This document shows positions 31,022 to 40,023 of a DNA stretch of 40,023 nucleotides, piece after piece. The number at the start of each line of letters is the position of its first letter. Within the stretch, counting starts at the first letter, position 1. Under the pieces are notes generated by a model. The model did not search any database, was not told where the DNA came from, and worked only from the letters and a program-made list of their open reading frames with translations. The position numbers and the translations under genes were made by a program. Source of the DNA: Flavobacteriales bacterium (GTDB lineage: Bacteria > Bacteroidota > Bacteroidia > Flavobacteriales_C > GCA-002722245); NCBI GenBank assembly GCA_002722245.1, contig PBLA01000002.1, positions 80,651-120,673 of the forward strand, given 5' to 3'.

Positions 31022-33718
31022 ATGAAAAAGCTGGCTTTTTTATTCAGTGTAGTCATCCTTGTATTTCAAGGTTGCTTGCCCAAAAAACAGGATTCCTCTA
31101 CTTATTCAAATGTAAGAGTGAGGACAATGGCTCAACACAAAGCCCCTCAATATCCCTATCGCGCGTCCAAGACACGAACATTTGATTTATTGCATACTTA
31201 TTTGGATGTGACACCGAATTGGGAAAACCAAACATTAAAAGGACTTGCCCGATTAACTTTGAAACCGTATTTCTATTCTACCAATGTTTTAATCTTGGAT
31301 GCGAAAGGAATGGAAATTAAATCTATCGCACTACTGGATAGTATGGATGTCACAAAACGGTTAAGTTATGAATACGATTCTACTCAAATTTCCATTGAAT
31401 TACCACAAAAATACACGAGAGAAGATATCTTTTGCGTTCAAATTGAATACATTTCTAAACCCAATACGCTGGTGAGCGGAGGTAGTCAAGCCATATCTGA
31501 TGATAAAGGGCTTTATTTTATTAATCCGATTGGTAGAGATAAGTCAAAGCCACAACAATTATGGACACAGGGAGAAACAGAGGCATCCTCCTGTTGGTTT
31601 CCTACAATAGATGCTCCGAACGAAAAAACAACGCAGGAGATTAAAATTACTGTTGATGATGCTTTTACCACTTTATCCAATGGGCGATTAATTTCTAGTG
31701 CTAAAAACTCCGATGGTACGAGAACAGATTACTGGAGACAAGAGTTACCGCATGCGCCATACTTGTTCATGATGGCCGTTGGTAAATTTGCTATTGTTCA
31801 AGATACATGGAATGATATTTCTGTGAATTACTTGGTAGAACCTAAAGATTCATCATATGCAAGAGGAGTGTTTGGCAATACGCCTGAAATGCTTTCATTT
31901 TATTCTGAGAAATTAGGGTATCCGTATCCATGGGATAAATACAATCAGGTCGTTGTTTCAGATTATGTCTCTGGAGCTATGGAGAATACAGGGGCTGTTA
32001 TTCATGGAAGATGGGTGTTTACTACTCCTGAAGAACAAATTGATTATAATCATGAGGATGTTGTGGCTCACGAATTATTCCACCATTGGTTTGGAGATTT
32101 AGTAACATGTGAATCGTGGTCTAACCTTCCATTAAATGAAAGCTTTGCGACCTATGGAGAGTATTTATGGATTGAGCATAAATATGGAAAAATGAAGGCC
32201 GACCGCCATTTGAGAGTAGACATGGTACAATACTTAAACGATACTCCTCGTGTGGATTTAATTCGATATCACTATAATAATCGAGAAGATATGTTCGATC
32301 GTCATTCGTATGAAAAAGGCGGTAGAATCCTACATATGTTGCGGAGTTATGTGGGAGATGACGCATTTTTTGAATCCTTAAAGGTTTATTTGCACAATCG
32401 TGCATTTAATACATCGGAGGTACATCATTTAAGATTGGCATTTGAGCAAGTCACAGGTGAGGATTTAAACTGGTTTTTTAATCAGTGGTTTTTGGATAAA
32501 GGCCATCCAGTTTTAAAAGTCCAGTGGGAGGATACAGGAGACTCTTTGCTCTTAACTGTTCGTCAAATCCAGTCCACGGAGTATCCTGTTTTTAAGTTGC
32601 CTGTTGAGATTGATTTTTACACAGATGAGGGTGTACGCACAAAAAGGATTTCGATTACAAATAGAGAAGAGGAATATGTTTTTGAAGGGTTAGGAAATGT
32701 TGAGGCGGTGAATTTTGATGCGAAAAAAGTTTTATTAGCTGAAATTGAACAAGTTTTTTCACCAGAAGAGGCAATGAGACTATTCAAGCATTCCAACAAT
32801 TACCGAACAAAGTTGGAGGCCATGCTTCAAATGCAAGGTGATACCTCCACAACAAGTTGGGAAATGCTTAATCTGGCTAAAGATGATGAATTTGATTCGT
32901 TTCGTAAACTGTCTATCTATTTTATGACCTCATTCAGTGAGGCTCAAAAAGAAGAGCATAAGGATTTCTTATTCAAGATGTATAATAGGGACTCCATATC
33001 AGATGTAAGAGTTGCTGCATTGTCTGTCATTAAAAGAACGTGGCCAAATGATAGTTCCTTAATTCCTTTTTATAAAAAAGCACTAAATGATTCCTCAGTA
33101 AATGTGCGATTAATCGCGTTAAGGGGATTGTTGAGTTTAGCGAGAGAGGATGCCCTTTTGAGAGCATATCAAATGGAAAGTGAAACAGATCCGAGAGTTA
33201 TTCGAGCCTTGGCCAATATGTATAAAGATGTAAAAGATGAAAGTAAAAGGAAGTGGTATAATTGGGCAATAAAGCATGTTGAATTTCATAATAAATCATA
33301 TGTGATTAATAAATACAAACAGTATTTAATGGAAAAAGGAAATGCTGTTATATGGAAAGCCTGCAAGGTGCTTGAGGAGGAAGCGATTTATGAAAACAAC
33401 AAAGATGTTCGACTCACGGCGGCATTAGCGCTTCAAGATTTACGTGAAAGAAATATAAAAAGGGTGGAAGATATTCGAAAAGACATTAGAGATAAAAAGG
33501 CCTCTTCAAAAGGCTCATCTTACGATTTGAAATTATTAGAGGGAAAATATAAAGAATTAACTGATCATGATGAGCGATTGGCAGCGATGATTAAAAAGAT
33601 TGTAGAATTAGAAATAAATGCAAGGATTCTTGAATCCTTTGAGGTTCATGGGCTAACCACAACGGAATTGCCCTCAGATGAACAAGAGAGCGAAGAACGA
33701 AACAAGATAGAACCTTAA
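31022..33718 (+). CDS. M1-family metallo-aminopeptidase, probable lipoprotein
   Basis: An 898-residue zinc aminopeptidase that removes N-terminal residues from peptides outside the cytoplasm. The N-terminus ends in FQGC (Cys18), a plausible though imperfect lipobox. The M1 signature is complete: SGAMENTG near 317-324 (exopeptidase motif), HELFHHWFGD near 350 (zinc His pair and catalytic Glu), the third zinc ligand Glu in LPLNESFATYGEY, and the Tyr proton donor likely in RHSYEKGGRIL. Residues about 590-830 form HEAT-like helical repeats (VRVAALSVIKRTWPND, VRLIALRGLLSLARED). The tail is charged and helical. glnS follows 50 bp downstream but probably has a separate function. Confidence 0.93.
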   Translation: MKKLAFLFSVVILVFQGCLPKKQDSSTYSNVRVRTMAQHKAPQYPYRASKTRTFDLLHTYLDVTPNWENQTLKGLARLTLKPYFYSTNVLILDAKGMEIKSIALLDSMDVTKRLSYEYDSTQISIELPQKYTREDIFCVQIEYISKPNTLVSGGSQAISDDKGLYFINPIGRDKSKPQQLWTQGETEASSCWFPTIDAPNEKTTQEIKITVDDAFTTLSNGRLISSAKNSDGTRTDYWRQELPHAPYLFMMAVGKFAIVQDTWNDISVNYLVEPKDSSYARGVFGNTPEMLSFYSEKLGYPYPWDKYNQVVVSDYVSGAMENTGAVIHGRWVFTTPEEQIDYNHEDVVAHELFHHWFGDLVTCESWSNLPLNESFATYGEYLWIEHKYGKMKADRHLRVDMVQYLNDTPRVDLIRYHYNNREDMFDRHSYEKGGRILHMLRSYVGDDAFFESLKVYLHNRAFNTSEVHHLRLAFEQVTGEDLNWFFNQWFLDKGHPVLKVQWEDTGDSLLLTVRQIQSTEYPVFKLPVEIDFYTDEGVRTKRISITNREEEYVFEGLGNVEAVNFDAKKVLLAEIEQVFSPEEAMRLFKHSNNYRTKLEAMLQMQGDTSTTSWEMLNLAKDDEFDSFRKLSIYFMTSFSEAQKEEHKDFLFKMYNRDSISDVRVAALSVIKRTWPNDSSLIPFYKKALNDSSVNVRLIALRGLLSLAREDALLRAYQMESETDPRVIRALANMYKDVKDESKRKWYNWAIKHVEFHNKSYVINKYKQYLMEKGNAVIWKACKVLEEEAIYENNKDVRLTAALALQDLRERNIKRVEDIRKDIRDKKASSKGSSYDLKLLEGKYKELTDHDERLAAMIKKIVELEINARILESFEVHGLTTTELPSDEQESEERNKIEP

Positions 33719-33768
33719 CAAGACGCGAAAAACACCTTTTTATTTCTTGATTAAAACCTACATGGATT

Positions 33769-35415
33769 ATGGAAGAAGAAAGATCCTTAAATTTTATTGA
33801 GCAAATTATAGAGAATGATTTGGCATCGGGAAAACATAAAGAAATTTATACGCGTTTTCCACCTGAACCAAATGGATATTTACATATTGGTCATGCCAAG
33901 GCAATTTGCTTAAATTTTGGTTTAGGGGAACAGTATAATGGAAAAGTGAATTTACGATTTGATGACACAAATCCAACTGCTGAGAAGCAAGAGTATGTAG
34001 ATGCAATCAAGGAAAATATTCAGTGGTTGGGATTTCAATGGGAGAAGGAATTACATACTTCTGATCATTTCCAACAACTATATGAGTATGCTGTTCAATT
34101 AATTAAGCAAGGCGATGCTTATGTTTGTGAGCAGTCTGCTGAAGAAATGGCTAAGTCCAAAGGAACACCCACCGAACCGGGTACGAATTCACCATTTAGA
34201 GATCGAAGCATTGAAGAGAATTTAGCGCTTTTTGAGAAGATGAAGAATGGTGAAGTAGAGGAAGGCGCAATGACTTTAAGAGCTAAAATTGATATGGCTC
34301 ACTCTAACATGCATATGCGTGATCCTTTGATGTATAGAATCATTAATGAGCGTCATCATCGCACAGGGTCAGATTGGGTAATATATCCAATTTATGATTT
34401 TGCTCATGGTGTTAGTGATGCTATTGAGGGAATTACTCATTCGATTTGTACATTAGAGTTTGAAGTTCATCGACCATTATACGAGTGGTTTAACAATAAA
34501 ATAAATACCCCTGCTAAACCTCAGCAAATCGAAATGGCACGACTAAACATTTCCAATGCTGTAACCAGTAAAAGAAAGGTGAAAAAGCTAATTGATGAAG
34601 GAGTTGTATTTGGTTGGGATGATCCAAGGTTAACTACGCTTGCTGGAATCAGAAGAAGAGGTGTTCCGGCACAAGCAATACGTGATTTAGCAGAAGGGAT
34701 TGGGGTGTCTAAAAGAAATTCCATAACTGAAATGTCTCGCTTGGATTATTACACGCGTCAGGTTTTGAATAAAACTGCTAATAGAGTTATGGCTGTTTTG
34801 GATCCGTTGAAAGTGACCATTACCAACTTTGATGAAGGAAAAGTAGAAATGTGTGAGGCAAAGAATAATCCGGAGGACGAATCAGCAGGAACAAGGGATA
34901 TGCCTATCAGTCGAAATTTATACATTGAAAAAGCGGATTTTATGGAAGACGCGCCTAAGAAATTCTTCCGATTAACCAATGGAAAAGAGGTTCGCTTTAA
35001 GCATGGATATTATATTACTTGTAATGAAGTTTTAAAGGATGCTCAGGGAAATATTACGGAACTTTTGTGCACTTATGATCCAACAACAAAAGGAGGATGG
35101 AGTGATGATGGAAGGAAAATAAAAGGAACCATTCATTGGGTAAGCGCGGAACATGCTTTAAAAGCAAAAGTGAATCTTTACGAAGGATTATTCAACTCTG
35201 AAAATCCAGAAGAAGGCGGGAAAGATTTTATGGAAGATGTTAACCCGAATTCTTTAGAAGTTATTGAGGCTTTCGTTGAGCCATCGGTAAAAGATTTAGC
35301 CCCCGGAACAACTGTTCAGTTCGACAGAACAGGATATTTTTGTGTGGATAAAGACTCAACTCCAAACAACATCATTTTCAACAGAACAGTAACTTTACGC
35401 GATAAGAAAAAATAA
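33769..35415 (+). CDS. glnS: glutaminyl-tRNA synthetase
   Basis: Charges tRNA-Gln with glutamine directly. The 548-residue class I synthetase has RFPPEPNGYLHIGHAKAI with HIGH at 39-42, the GlnRS-specific stretch LRFDDTNPTAEKQEYVDAI, YDFAHGVSDAIEGITHSICT, and a KMSKS-type SKRKV near 266-270. The C-terminal beta-barrel anticodon-binding part extends from about 340 to the end. The ATG at 33769 is chosen; an earlier ATG at 33762 is out of frame. Its presence implies that the tRNA-Gln(TTG) at 10808 need not rely on the Glu-tRNA amidotransferase route. Confidence 0.97.
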   Translation: MEEERSLNFIEQIIENDLASGKHKEIYTRFPPEPNGYLHIGHAKAICLNFGLGEQYNGKVNLRFDDTNPTAEKQEYVDAIKENIQWLGFQWEKELHTSDHFQQLYEYAVQLIKQGDAYVCEQSAEEMAKSKGTPTEPGTNSPFRDRSIEENLALFEKMKNGEVEEGAMTLRAKIDMAHSNMHMRDPLMYRIINERHHRTGSDWVIYPIYDFAHGVSDAIEGITHSICTLEFEVHRPLYEWFNNKINTPAKPQQIEMARLNISNAVTSKRKVKKLIDEGVVFGWDDPRLTTLAGIRRRGVPAQAIRDLAEGIGVSKRNSITEMSRLDYYTRQVLNKTANRVMAVLDPLKVTITNFDEGKVEMCEAKNNPEDESAGTRDMPISRNLYIEKADFMEDAPKKFFRLTNGKEVRFKHGYYITCNEVLKDAQGNITELLCTYDPTTKGGWSDDGRKIKGTIHWVSAEHALKAKVNLYEGLFNSENPEEGGKDFMEDVNPNSLEVIEAFVEPSVKDLAPGTTVQFDRTGYFCVDKDSTPNNIIFNRTVTLRDKKK

Positions 35416-35453
35416 AATAGAAAGGGGATTTGTTACCTCCCTACCTTTTAATT

Positions 35454-35804
35454 ATGAGTACAATTTGTTTGAACAACATTGAGGTATATGCTTACCATGG
35501 AGTTTTCGAAGTAGAGCAAAAAGTAGGGCAGTGGTATACTGTTAATCTCGAAATCGATGTTGACTTCTCAGAAGCGGCAATAAATGATGATTTAAAAGGA
35601 ACAATTGATTATTCAATGCTAAACGAGATCATTCGAAAGGAAATGGCTGTTAAATCTAAGCTAATCGAACATGTAGCTAATAGGATTGCTAACGGTGTTT
35701 TAGAGACTTTTCCCAACATCGAAGGGGGAACACTTTCCATAGCCAAAAGGAATCCACCGGTTCAAGGGGAAATGGAAAGTGTTGAGGTGGTAATTGAATT
35801 GTAA
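35454..35804 (+). CDS. folB: dihydroneopterin aldolase
   Basis: Folate synthesis: cleaves 7,8-dihydroneopterin to 6-hydroxymethyl-dihydropterin and glycolaldehyde; octameric, cytoplasmic. The 116-residue protein has the family's opening ICLNNIEVYAYHGVFEVEQ with the conserved Tyr/His-Gly, TIDYSMLNEII and the C-terminal KRNPPVQGEMESVEVVIEL. The open frame reaches back to a TTG at 35430, but the ATG at 35454 gives the usual short N-terminus. Located 38 bp after glnS and before a hairpin shared with the convergent lipoprotein gene. Confidence 0.92.
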   Translation: MSTICLNNIEVYAYHGVFEVEQKVGQWYTVNLEIDVDFSEAAINDDLKGTIDYSMLNEIIRKEMAVKSKLIEHVANRIANGVLETFPNIEGGTLSIAKRNPPVQGEMESVEVVIEL

Positions 35805-35830
35805 AAAAGGCCAGTATCGAATGCTGGCCT
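35803..35830. terminator. hairpin terminator, best oriented for the minus strand
   Basis: GGCCAGTAT (35809-35817), CGA, ATGCTGGCC (35821-35829): nine pairs with one G-T. Read on the minus strand it is followed by six T, so it is a proper terminator for the leftward lipoprotein gene. On the plus strand the T-tract is weak, so folB termination may be less efficient. Confidence 0.7.
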
Positions 35831-35891
35831 GTTAAATTTTATAATACTAAATGAAATACTTTTCGAAAGTAATTCGAATCTTATACTTTGA

Positions 35892-37256
35892 TTAGTCCAC
35901 TAGTTTTTCAATTTCATCTACCAAAGCATCTATGTCATTTAAGGTTTTTATGTTTTCGTCATCAAATGTCATTTCCTCTGCAGCAGTAATTGTTTGTGTT
36001 CCAAATTTAATTGACTCTCCATCTTTGTAATATACTAGGAACATAAGGTCATAGCTTTCAGGAAGTCTTGAGGCTACAAAACCATCGTCGGAAAAATCAC
36101 AGGATATAGCACCATTAAGATCTTTAAAAATAATTTTTACTTGAGCATGATCCGGAAAGTTTCCTTTTAATTTACAACTGTTTATTTGACCATATTCCCA
36201 AAGTAATTTATCTATATTGCACCAAGAAAGTTGAGAGAAGGTAATGTTAATAACATTAGGATCGAAACTGTATGACTGCAAAGAATTAGGACCATTAAGG
36301 CGTTGCAACAACATACAACTACTAATGTCTACTTCATAACGTACCGGAGATTCCAACTCGATATATGAATCGCTATTATAATTAGGACCATTCCCTACTG
36401 TACTAAGCCAATTATTATTCCATGTTAGAGTATCTCCTTCCTCATAAAATGACCATACATCACTAGAATTATAGACAGAAAGATTTTTTTCTGTTTCCAC
36501 GAATGGATTTTCAAAGCGGTCTTTGTATATGATTACTCTGAATAGTTCATCGTTGAGTGGGGAAATTTTGTTGATTTCTTTGAAAACCAAATCTTTTAAA
36601 GGTTTGATGTCTTTCCATAAAGAGCTATGTTCATCACTAGTGTTACTCTCAAATTCAGCCCAAAGAGATTGCATTCTTTTGCATGGGTTATTTTCATCAA
36701 ATTCATTTCTAACCCATTCTCCAATATTGTTTTCAACTGCTTCTCCGACGGTTTGATTCTCTTTCCAAATCCAACCTTTCATATCTTTATCGACATCAGT
36801 ATTTTTATTTTCGATGGTAAATGTACTTCCTTCAGCGAGTTTTAGCGGCTGATCATTTTGTGAAACTTCTACTTTAAATTCTCCTTGTGAGGAGAGAGGT
36901 CCCTGATCTGAATTGGTCATCATACCCGATAAAATCATTTCAGATATGTTCGTGATTTCAGTTACTGAAACATCAATATTACCGGTTACAGGGTTTCCCG
37001 AACCATCAACAAAAGCTTTTGCGGGGAAAATAAGTTCATTGCCTTTTTCAGTGGTAAATGTGATTACATTATCAGAGTTTTTAGTTTGTATTTGAGCTAG
37101 GGGAGCATAACTTTTTAGCTCATTGACAAGTTCTATGTTATCGACTGGGTTAGACGAGTTAGAATTGGTGTTGGTGTTTGTTTCGACAGGATCTTCTTTT
37201 TTACATGCGGTCGATAATACTGTGAGAGTTATAACAGATAAAAATATTTTTCTCAT
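35892..37256 (-). CDS. uncharacterised lipoprotein
   Basis: A 454-residue protein with a lipoprotein signal ending LSTAC (Cys18), then an Asn/Thr/Ser-rich linker of about 20 residues. Residues about 55-155 (VITFTTEKGNELIFPAKAFV, DGSGNPVTGNIDVSVTEI, SQGEFKVEVSQNDQPL) resemble a beta-sandwich domain often seen after the linker in Bacteroidota surface lipoproteins. The remaining 300 residues, Trp- and Asp-rich (MKGWIWKENQ, VWSFYEEGDTLTWNNNW), I do not recognise. Probably outer-membrane anchored. The convergent folB shares its terminator. No binding partner gene adjoins, so a SusD-like role is not suggested. Confidence 0.72.
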   Translation of the reverse strand: MRKIFLSVITLTVLSTACKKEDPVETNTNTNSNSSNPVDNIELVNELKSYAPLAQIQTKNSDNVITFTTEKGNELIFPAKAFVDGSGNPVTGNIDVSVTEITNISEMILSGMMTNSDQGPLSSQGEFKVEVSQNDQPLKLAEGSTFTIENKNTDVDKDMKGWIWKENQTVGEAVENNIGEWVRNEFDENNPCKRMQSLWAEFESNTSDEHSSLWKDIKPLKDLVFKEINKISPLNDELFRVIIYKDRFENPFVETEKNLSVYNSSDVWSFYEEGDTLTWNNNWLSTVGNGPNYNSDSYIELESPVRYEVDISSCMLLQRLNGPNSLQSYSFDPNVINITFSQLSWCNIDKLLWEYGQINSCKLKGNFPDHAQVKIIFKDLNGAISCDFSDDGFVASRLPESYDLMFLVYYKDGESIKFGTQTITAAEEMTFDDENIKTLNDIDALVDEIEKLVD

Positions 37257-37333
37257 TATTTAATGTTTTGTTTTCATTAATAATGTAGAAATAGAAAAAG
37301 GATACGTATAGTTGAAAAAATATTTTTTTAACT

Positions 37334-37954
37334 CTAAAGTGAGATGGATTCAACCCCTTTTACTTCAGGGAACATCCTCATTAATAATCCTTCGATACCT
37401 TGTTTTAGAGTAACTGTTGATGATGGGCACCCGGAGCAAGCTCCTCTCAAGGCAACTTTTACTATACCGTCCTTGAATTCAACAAAGTCTATCGAACCTC
37501 CATCGTTTTCAACGGCAGGACGAATGTATTCATTTAAAGCATCGATTATTTTTTCGTCCAGCTCACTAGTGGAGATGTTGAATTTAACATCGTCTCCTTT
37601 TTTCTCTTTAAGTTGTTCTTCTTTTATGGCGTGAGGTTGTAAGGCTCCTTCTTTGATGATTTCTTTATCATCCCTTAAATAGTCAGAAATAAAGTTACGC
37701 GTTTCCATAACTACCATGTCCCACTCAATTTTATCATTTTTAGTAACAGAGACGTAATTATTGGAGATGAATACGTTTTCTACGAAGGGAAAATTCAATA
37801 TTGCTTCAGCCAACGGGGAACTGGAAGGATCATCGCTGCTTGAATAGTCGAGAGGAGCACCGGGATTTAGAACTTTATTTACTACAAATTTCATAACATC
37901 CGGATTTGGAGTCATCTCTGCATAGACTGTTATTGGAATTTTTCGCGCGGGCAT
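37334..37954 (-). CDS. nfuA: Nfu-type Fe-S cluster carrier, two-domain
   Basis: A 206-residue Fe-S carrier protein. The N-terminal domain (about 8-95, ITVYAEMTPNPDVMKFVVNK, FPFVENVFISNNYVSV) is the Nfu_N scaffold-like domain found in mitochondrial-type Nfu; a charged linker follows; the C-terminal NifU domain (about 130-206) holds ALRGACSGCPSS with the cluster-binding Cys173 and Cys176. It would receive a 4Fe-4S cluster between two monomers and pass it to target enzymes. The symbol is a family label, since this is the eukaryote-like N-domain version rather than the E. coli NfuA layout. It is 77 bp upstream of the lipoprotein gene on the same strand. Confidence 0.9.
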   Translation of the reverse strand: MPARKIPITVYAEMTPNPDVMKFVVNKVLNPGAPLDYSSSDDPSSSPLAEAILNFPFVENVFISNNYVSVTKNDKIEWDMVVMETRNFISDYLRDDKEIIKEGALQPHAIKEEQLKEKKGDDVKFNISTSELDEKIIDALNEYIRPAVENDGGSIDFVEFKDGIVKVALRGACSGCPSSTVTLKQGIEGLLMRMFPEVKGVESISL

Positions 37955-38095
37955 AGCTTAACTTAATTATAGTTAAAGATAAAAATACTGCCTTTGGAAT
38001 GCCAATTTAAGTCCTACAAATTAGTTGCTAATGTATTTTAAGATTGTTTTTCATGCAGTAAAAAAGAAATTTATTAAGTAAAAGTTGATCTTGAA

Positions 38096-39016
38096 TTAAA
38101 GTTTGTAAGAAAAACCAAGTCCAAAAATCTCTTTAAATTGAATTCTTGGTCCATTAATTTCATTAATTCCATCATTGTTTTTATCTCTCGAAATCACAAT
38201 GTCGTCATCATATATCAAGTTGGTATTTATACTCACAGTTATGAATTTATTTACTTTCATTAATACCAATAAGTCCCAGTTAACGTCAATATTTTGAGGG
38301 TTTTCTTTGTAGTTTGAAAAAAGTCCAAGCGACATCGTCATTTTTACATTTTTCATTACTTCTTTTTTGAAATCACCCCGCAAATAACCTCCTATTTCAT
38401 TTCTAATGATTTTTTGGGGAGTGACTCCAAAAGCACCTGATTTTGATAGTGTTTTGTCCAATACAAAAGTTGTTTTTGATGTAATTGGAGAAACAAAAAG
38501 AGTAAAAAAATCTTTTAATTTATAATTCATTCCTGCTGCACCCAGCAAGTACCCTGGTGCAAGAAAAGTTGAGATTTTAATGGAGTCGTTAGGATAATTA
38601 AAACCATCTGTGAATTGACTCTTAAAGTTAATTAAGCCTGAATAAAACCAATTGTCCGATGCTTTTTTTCCAAAGGTTGAGGTAAGTTCAATGTTGTCAT
38701 CTGTTTTTTGAAAGGCCTCCAGGTCTTGTTTTAGTATTCCATAGCCTAAAATAAGTGTGTTTTCCCATGAGCATTTTTCTCCTGTATAAGTTAAATGAAA
38801 GTTGGCTATTCCATTCCCTGAAATTGAATTGTTTCCTCCTGCTGCCCAGTTTGTAAGAGTTACTTGACTGAAACTTAAGTTAAATAACGCCCCCTTTTTC
38901 CAGGATTTTATGGTATCTGTTTTTGTTGCGTTTTTTAGTTTAGCTTCAGCATCTGTGACTTGACCAATCAAAATTCCAGAAGAAAAAAACGTGATTAGAA
39001 AATATAAAGTTCTCAT
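38096..39016 (-). CDS. DUF3078 exported protein, probable outer-membrane barrel
   Basis: A 306-residue exported protein (signal peptide RTLYFLITFFSSGILIGQ) of the Bacteroidota DUF3078 family: WKKGALFNLSFSQVTLTNWAAGG is the family's diagnostic N-terminal strand, followed by alternating amphipathic strands and a C-terminal FKEIFGLGFSYKL. The architecture suggests a beta-barrel in the outer membrane, but the family has no established function. It lies 16 bp after the MscS gene on the same strand. The gap to nfuA is 141 bp, with no clear terminator. Confidence 0.82.
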   Translation of the reverse strand: MRTLYFLITFFSSGILIGQVTDAEAKLKNATKTDTIKSWKKGALFNLSFSQVTLTNWAAGGNNSISGNGIANFHLTYTGEKCSWENTLILGYGILKQDLEAFQKTDDNIELTSTFGKKASDNWFYSGLINFKSQFTDGFNYPNDSIKISTFLAPGYLLGAAGMNYKLKDFFTLFVSPITSKTTFVLDKTLSKSGAFGVTPQKIIRNEIGGYLRGDFKKEVMKNVKMTMSLGLFSNYKENPQNIDVNWDLLVLMKVNKFITVSINTNLIYDDDIVISRDKNNDGINEINGPRIQFKEIFGLGFSYKL

Positions 39017-39032
39017 TTGAAGTAAATAGAGT

Positions 39033-39842
39033 TTAAGAATCCTTTGAAATGTAAATATCCATTTTAGGATAAGGTATATTCAGACCTTCTTTATCGAATA
39101 TTTTATACACTTTTTCATTCATATCAAATAAAACCCCACCGTAGTTTTCTGAGTCAACCCAAACCCTCACAGCAAAATTAACCGAGCTATCTGCCAATTC
39201 ACTTACAGCTATAAAAGGAGGGGGGTCTTTTTTTATCCTTTCGTCTTCTTTAATTATGTTTAATAAAACATGTTTTGCTTTGTCTATATCATCTCCATAT
39301 CCTATACTAAATGTCCAATCAACGCGTCTTGTTTTTTCTTTTGAGAAATTTATTAGCGTCCCTGTTGATAATCCTCCGTTGGGAATAATTATGTGTTTGT
39401 TGTCTGGAGTTTTTAAAATGGTATTAAAAATTTGAATTTCGAATACGGTTCCTGTGTGACCTTGTGCAGTAATTATGTCTCCTACTTGAAAAGGTTTAAA
39501 AGTCAATATCATGACACCTCCTGCAAAGTTTTGAAGAGTTCCGCTCAGTGCCATACCAATTGCTAAACCAGCTGCACCGAGAATGGCAATAAATGAGGTC
39601 ATTTCTATGCCAAGCATACTCAATACACTTACTATAAGTAAAGCTTTTAGAGAAATGTTTAGTAAACTTCTTAAAAAAGGTTGTAAGGATTGATCGAGCT
39701 CCCTGTTTTTCATTAAAGCAGTAAGTCCTCTGGTAAGCAATTTAATAATCCAAAGTCCAATTATGAGTGACACAATTGCTCCGGCAAACCTGTATCCAAA
39801 TTCCACGGCATAAGTCATAACCGTTTTTAACATTTCATCCAT
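39033..39842 (-). CDS. mscS: small-conductance mechanosensitive channel, MscS family
   Basis: A 269-residue heptameric channel that opens on hypo-osmotic shock to release solutes. It is near the E. coli MscS size (286). TM helices are near 15-35, 60-80 and 85-113; TM3 has the pore-lining Gly/Ala pattern GAAGLAIGMALSGTLQNFAGG. The beta domain follows (FQVGDIITAQGHTGTVFEIQ) and the characteristic NKHIIIPNGGLS. An alternative would be a YbdG/YnaI-like paralogue, but the short N-terminus argues for the MscS type. It starts at the ATG at 39842 and is co-directional with the DUF3078 gene 16 bp downstream. Confidence 0.93.
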   Translation of the reverse strand: MDEMLKTVMTYAVEFGYRFAGAIVSLIIGLWIIKLLTRGLTALMKNRELDQSLQPFLRSLLNISLKALLIVSVLSMLGIEMTSFIAILGAAGLAIGMALSGTLQNFAGGVMILTFKPFQVGDIITAQGHTGTVFEIQIFNTILKTPDNKHIIIPNGGLSTGTLINFSKEKTRRVDWTFSIGYGDDIDKAKHVLLNIIKEDERIKKDPPPFIAVSELADSSVNFAVRVWVDSENYGGVLFDMNEKVYKIFDKEGLNIPYPKMDIYISKDS

Positions 39843-40023
39843 GATGAGTTTTGTTTTTACTGCACAAAAATACTTTAATGGATTGTTGTTCAGTTCTGAT
39901 TTGAAATAAATTTCTTTACAACGGATATTAAAAACAAGATGTAAACTTCAAAAATATACCATCAAAGTTTCTAAGGTGAGAGAGGTATATTCTTTAACAA
40001 GAATAATTTTAAAGTTTTATTTT
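39843..40023. other. right-edge spacer
   Basis: AT-rich DNA upstream of mscS. On the minus strand TATTTTTG at 39865-39872 matches TAnnTTTG 23 bp ahead of the mscS ATG but no -33 partner is clear. No gene is seen to the window end. Confidence 0.35.

Overview
The window reads as chromosomal DNA of an AT-rich member of the Bacteroidota, most likely Flavobacteriales (a Crocinitomicaceae- or Cryomorphaceae-like lineage; this placement is inference). The evidence is a 1.5-kaa surface protein with a type IX secretion (gliding-motility type) C-terminal domain, a DUF2723 glycosyltransferase-like protein, the exbB / small membrane protein / exbD / exbD arrangement, an ftsX-DUF3098-uppP-truB cluster, a DUF3078 protein, GlnRS used directly, almost no Shine-Dalgarno sequences, and several TAnnTTTG-type -7 promoter elements. 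I see no phage, transposase, CRISPR array, plasmid gene or antibiotic-resistance cassette. Most of the window is ordinary housekeeping sequence.

Layout. 1-4.0 kb: the edge of a leftward secreted-protein gene, an alpha/beta hydrolase, then a leftward operon rbfA-lolC-like permease-(possible small ORF)-argH. 4.1-6.6 kb: a rightward TonB-system energising operon (ExbB, 4-TM protein, two ExbD) closed by a terminator. 6.7-10.7 kb: a methyltransferase-like gene, an acidic Bacteroidota protein, thymidine kinase, ruvB and truA. 10.76-11.24 kb: tRNA-Gln with a well-formed promoter and terminator, followed by a tRNA-related structured element with its own terminator and a further relic; this is the most unusual DNA in the window. 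11.2-15.8 kb: a leftward giant adhesin-like protein with seven tandem 70-residue repeats. 16.1-20.5 kb: the DUF2723 membrane protein, carrying an apparent PDZ-like insertion, and a polysaccharide deacetylase. 20.6-25.2 kb: a lipoprotein fused to a YqaE/Pmp3-like tail, an SlyD-type FKBP, an outer-membrane barrel overlapping a CE2-like esterase, and a kinase-less propeller sensor. 25.2-27.7 kb: hemA and a divergent sulfatase-modifying-factor-like protein. 27.8-31.0 kb: ftsX, DUF3098, uppP, truB and a DUF985 cupin, tightly packed. 31.0-35.8 kb: an M1 aminopeptidase lipoprotein, glnS and folB. 35.9-39.8 kb: a leftward set comprising a lipoprotein, an Nfu-type Fe-S carrier, a DUF3078 protein and an MscS channel.

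How the parts fit. Envelope biogenesis dominates: lipoprotein export (LolC-like), TonB energisation, lipid-carrier recycling (UppP), division (FtsX), surface adhesin, peptidoglycan or glycan deacetylation and osmotic safety (MscS). A second theme is RNA and translation: RbfA, TruA, TruB, tRNA-Gln, GlnRS and HemA (which consumes Glu-tRNA). Several start codons were moved from the longest possible ORF to a better-supported codon; the reasons are given in each entry. I did not find a clearly new multi-gene system. The best candidates for something undescribed are the tRNA-Gln-derived element at 10912-11032 and the PDZ-like insertion in the DUF2723 protein.
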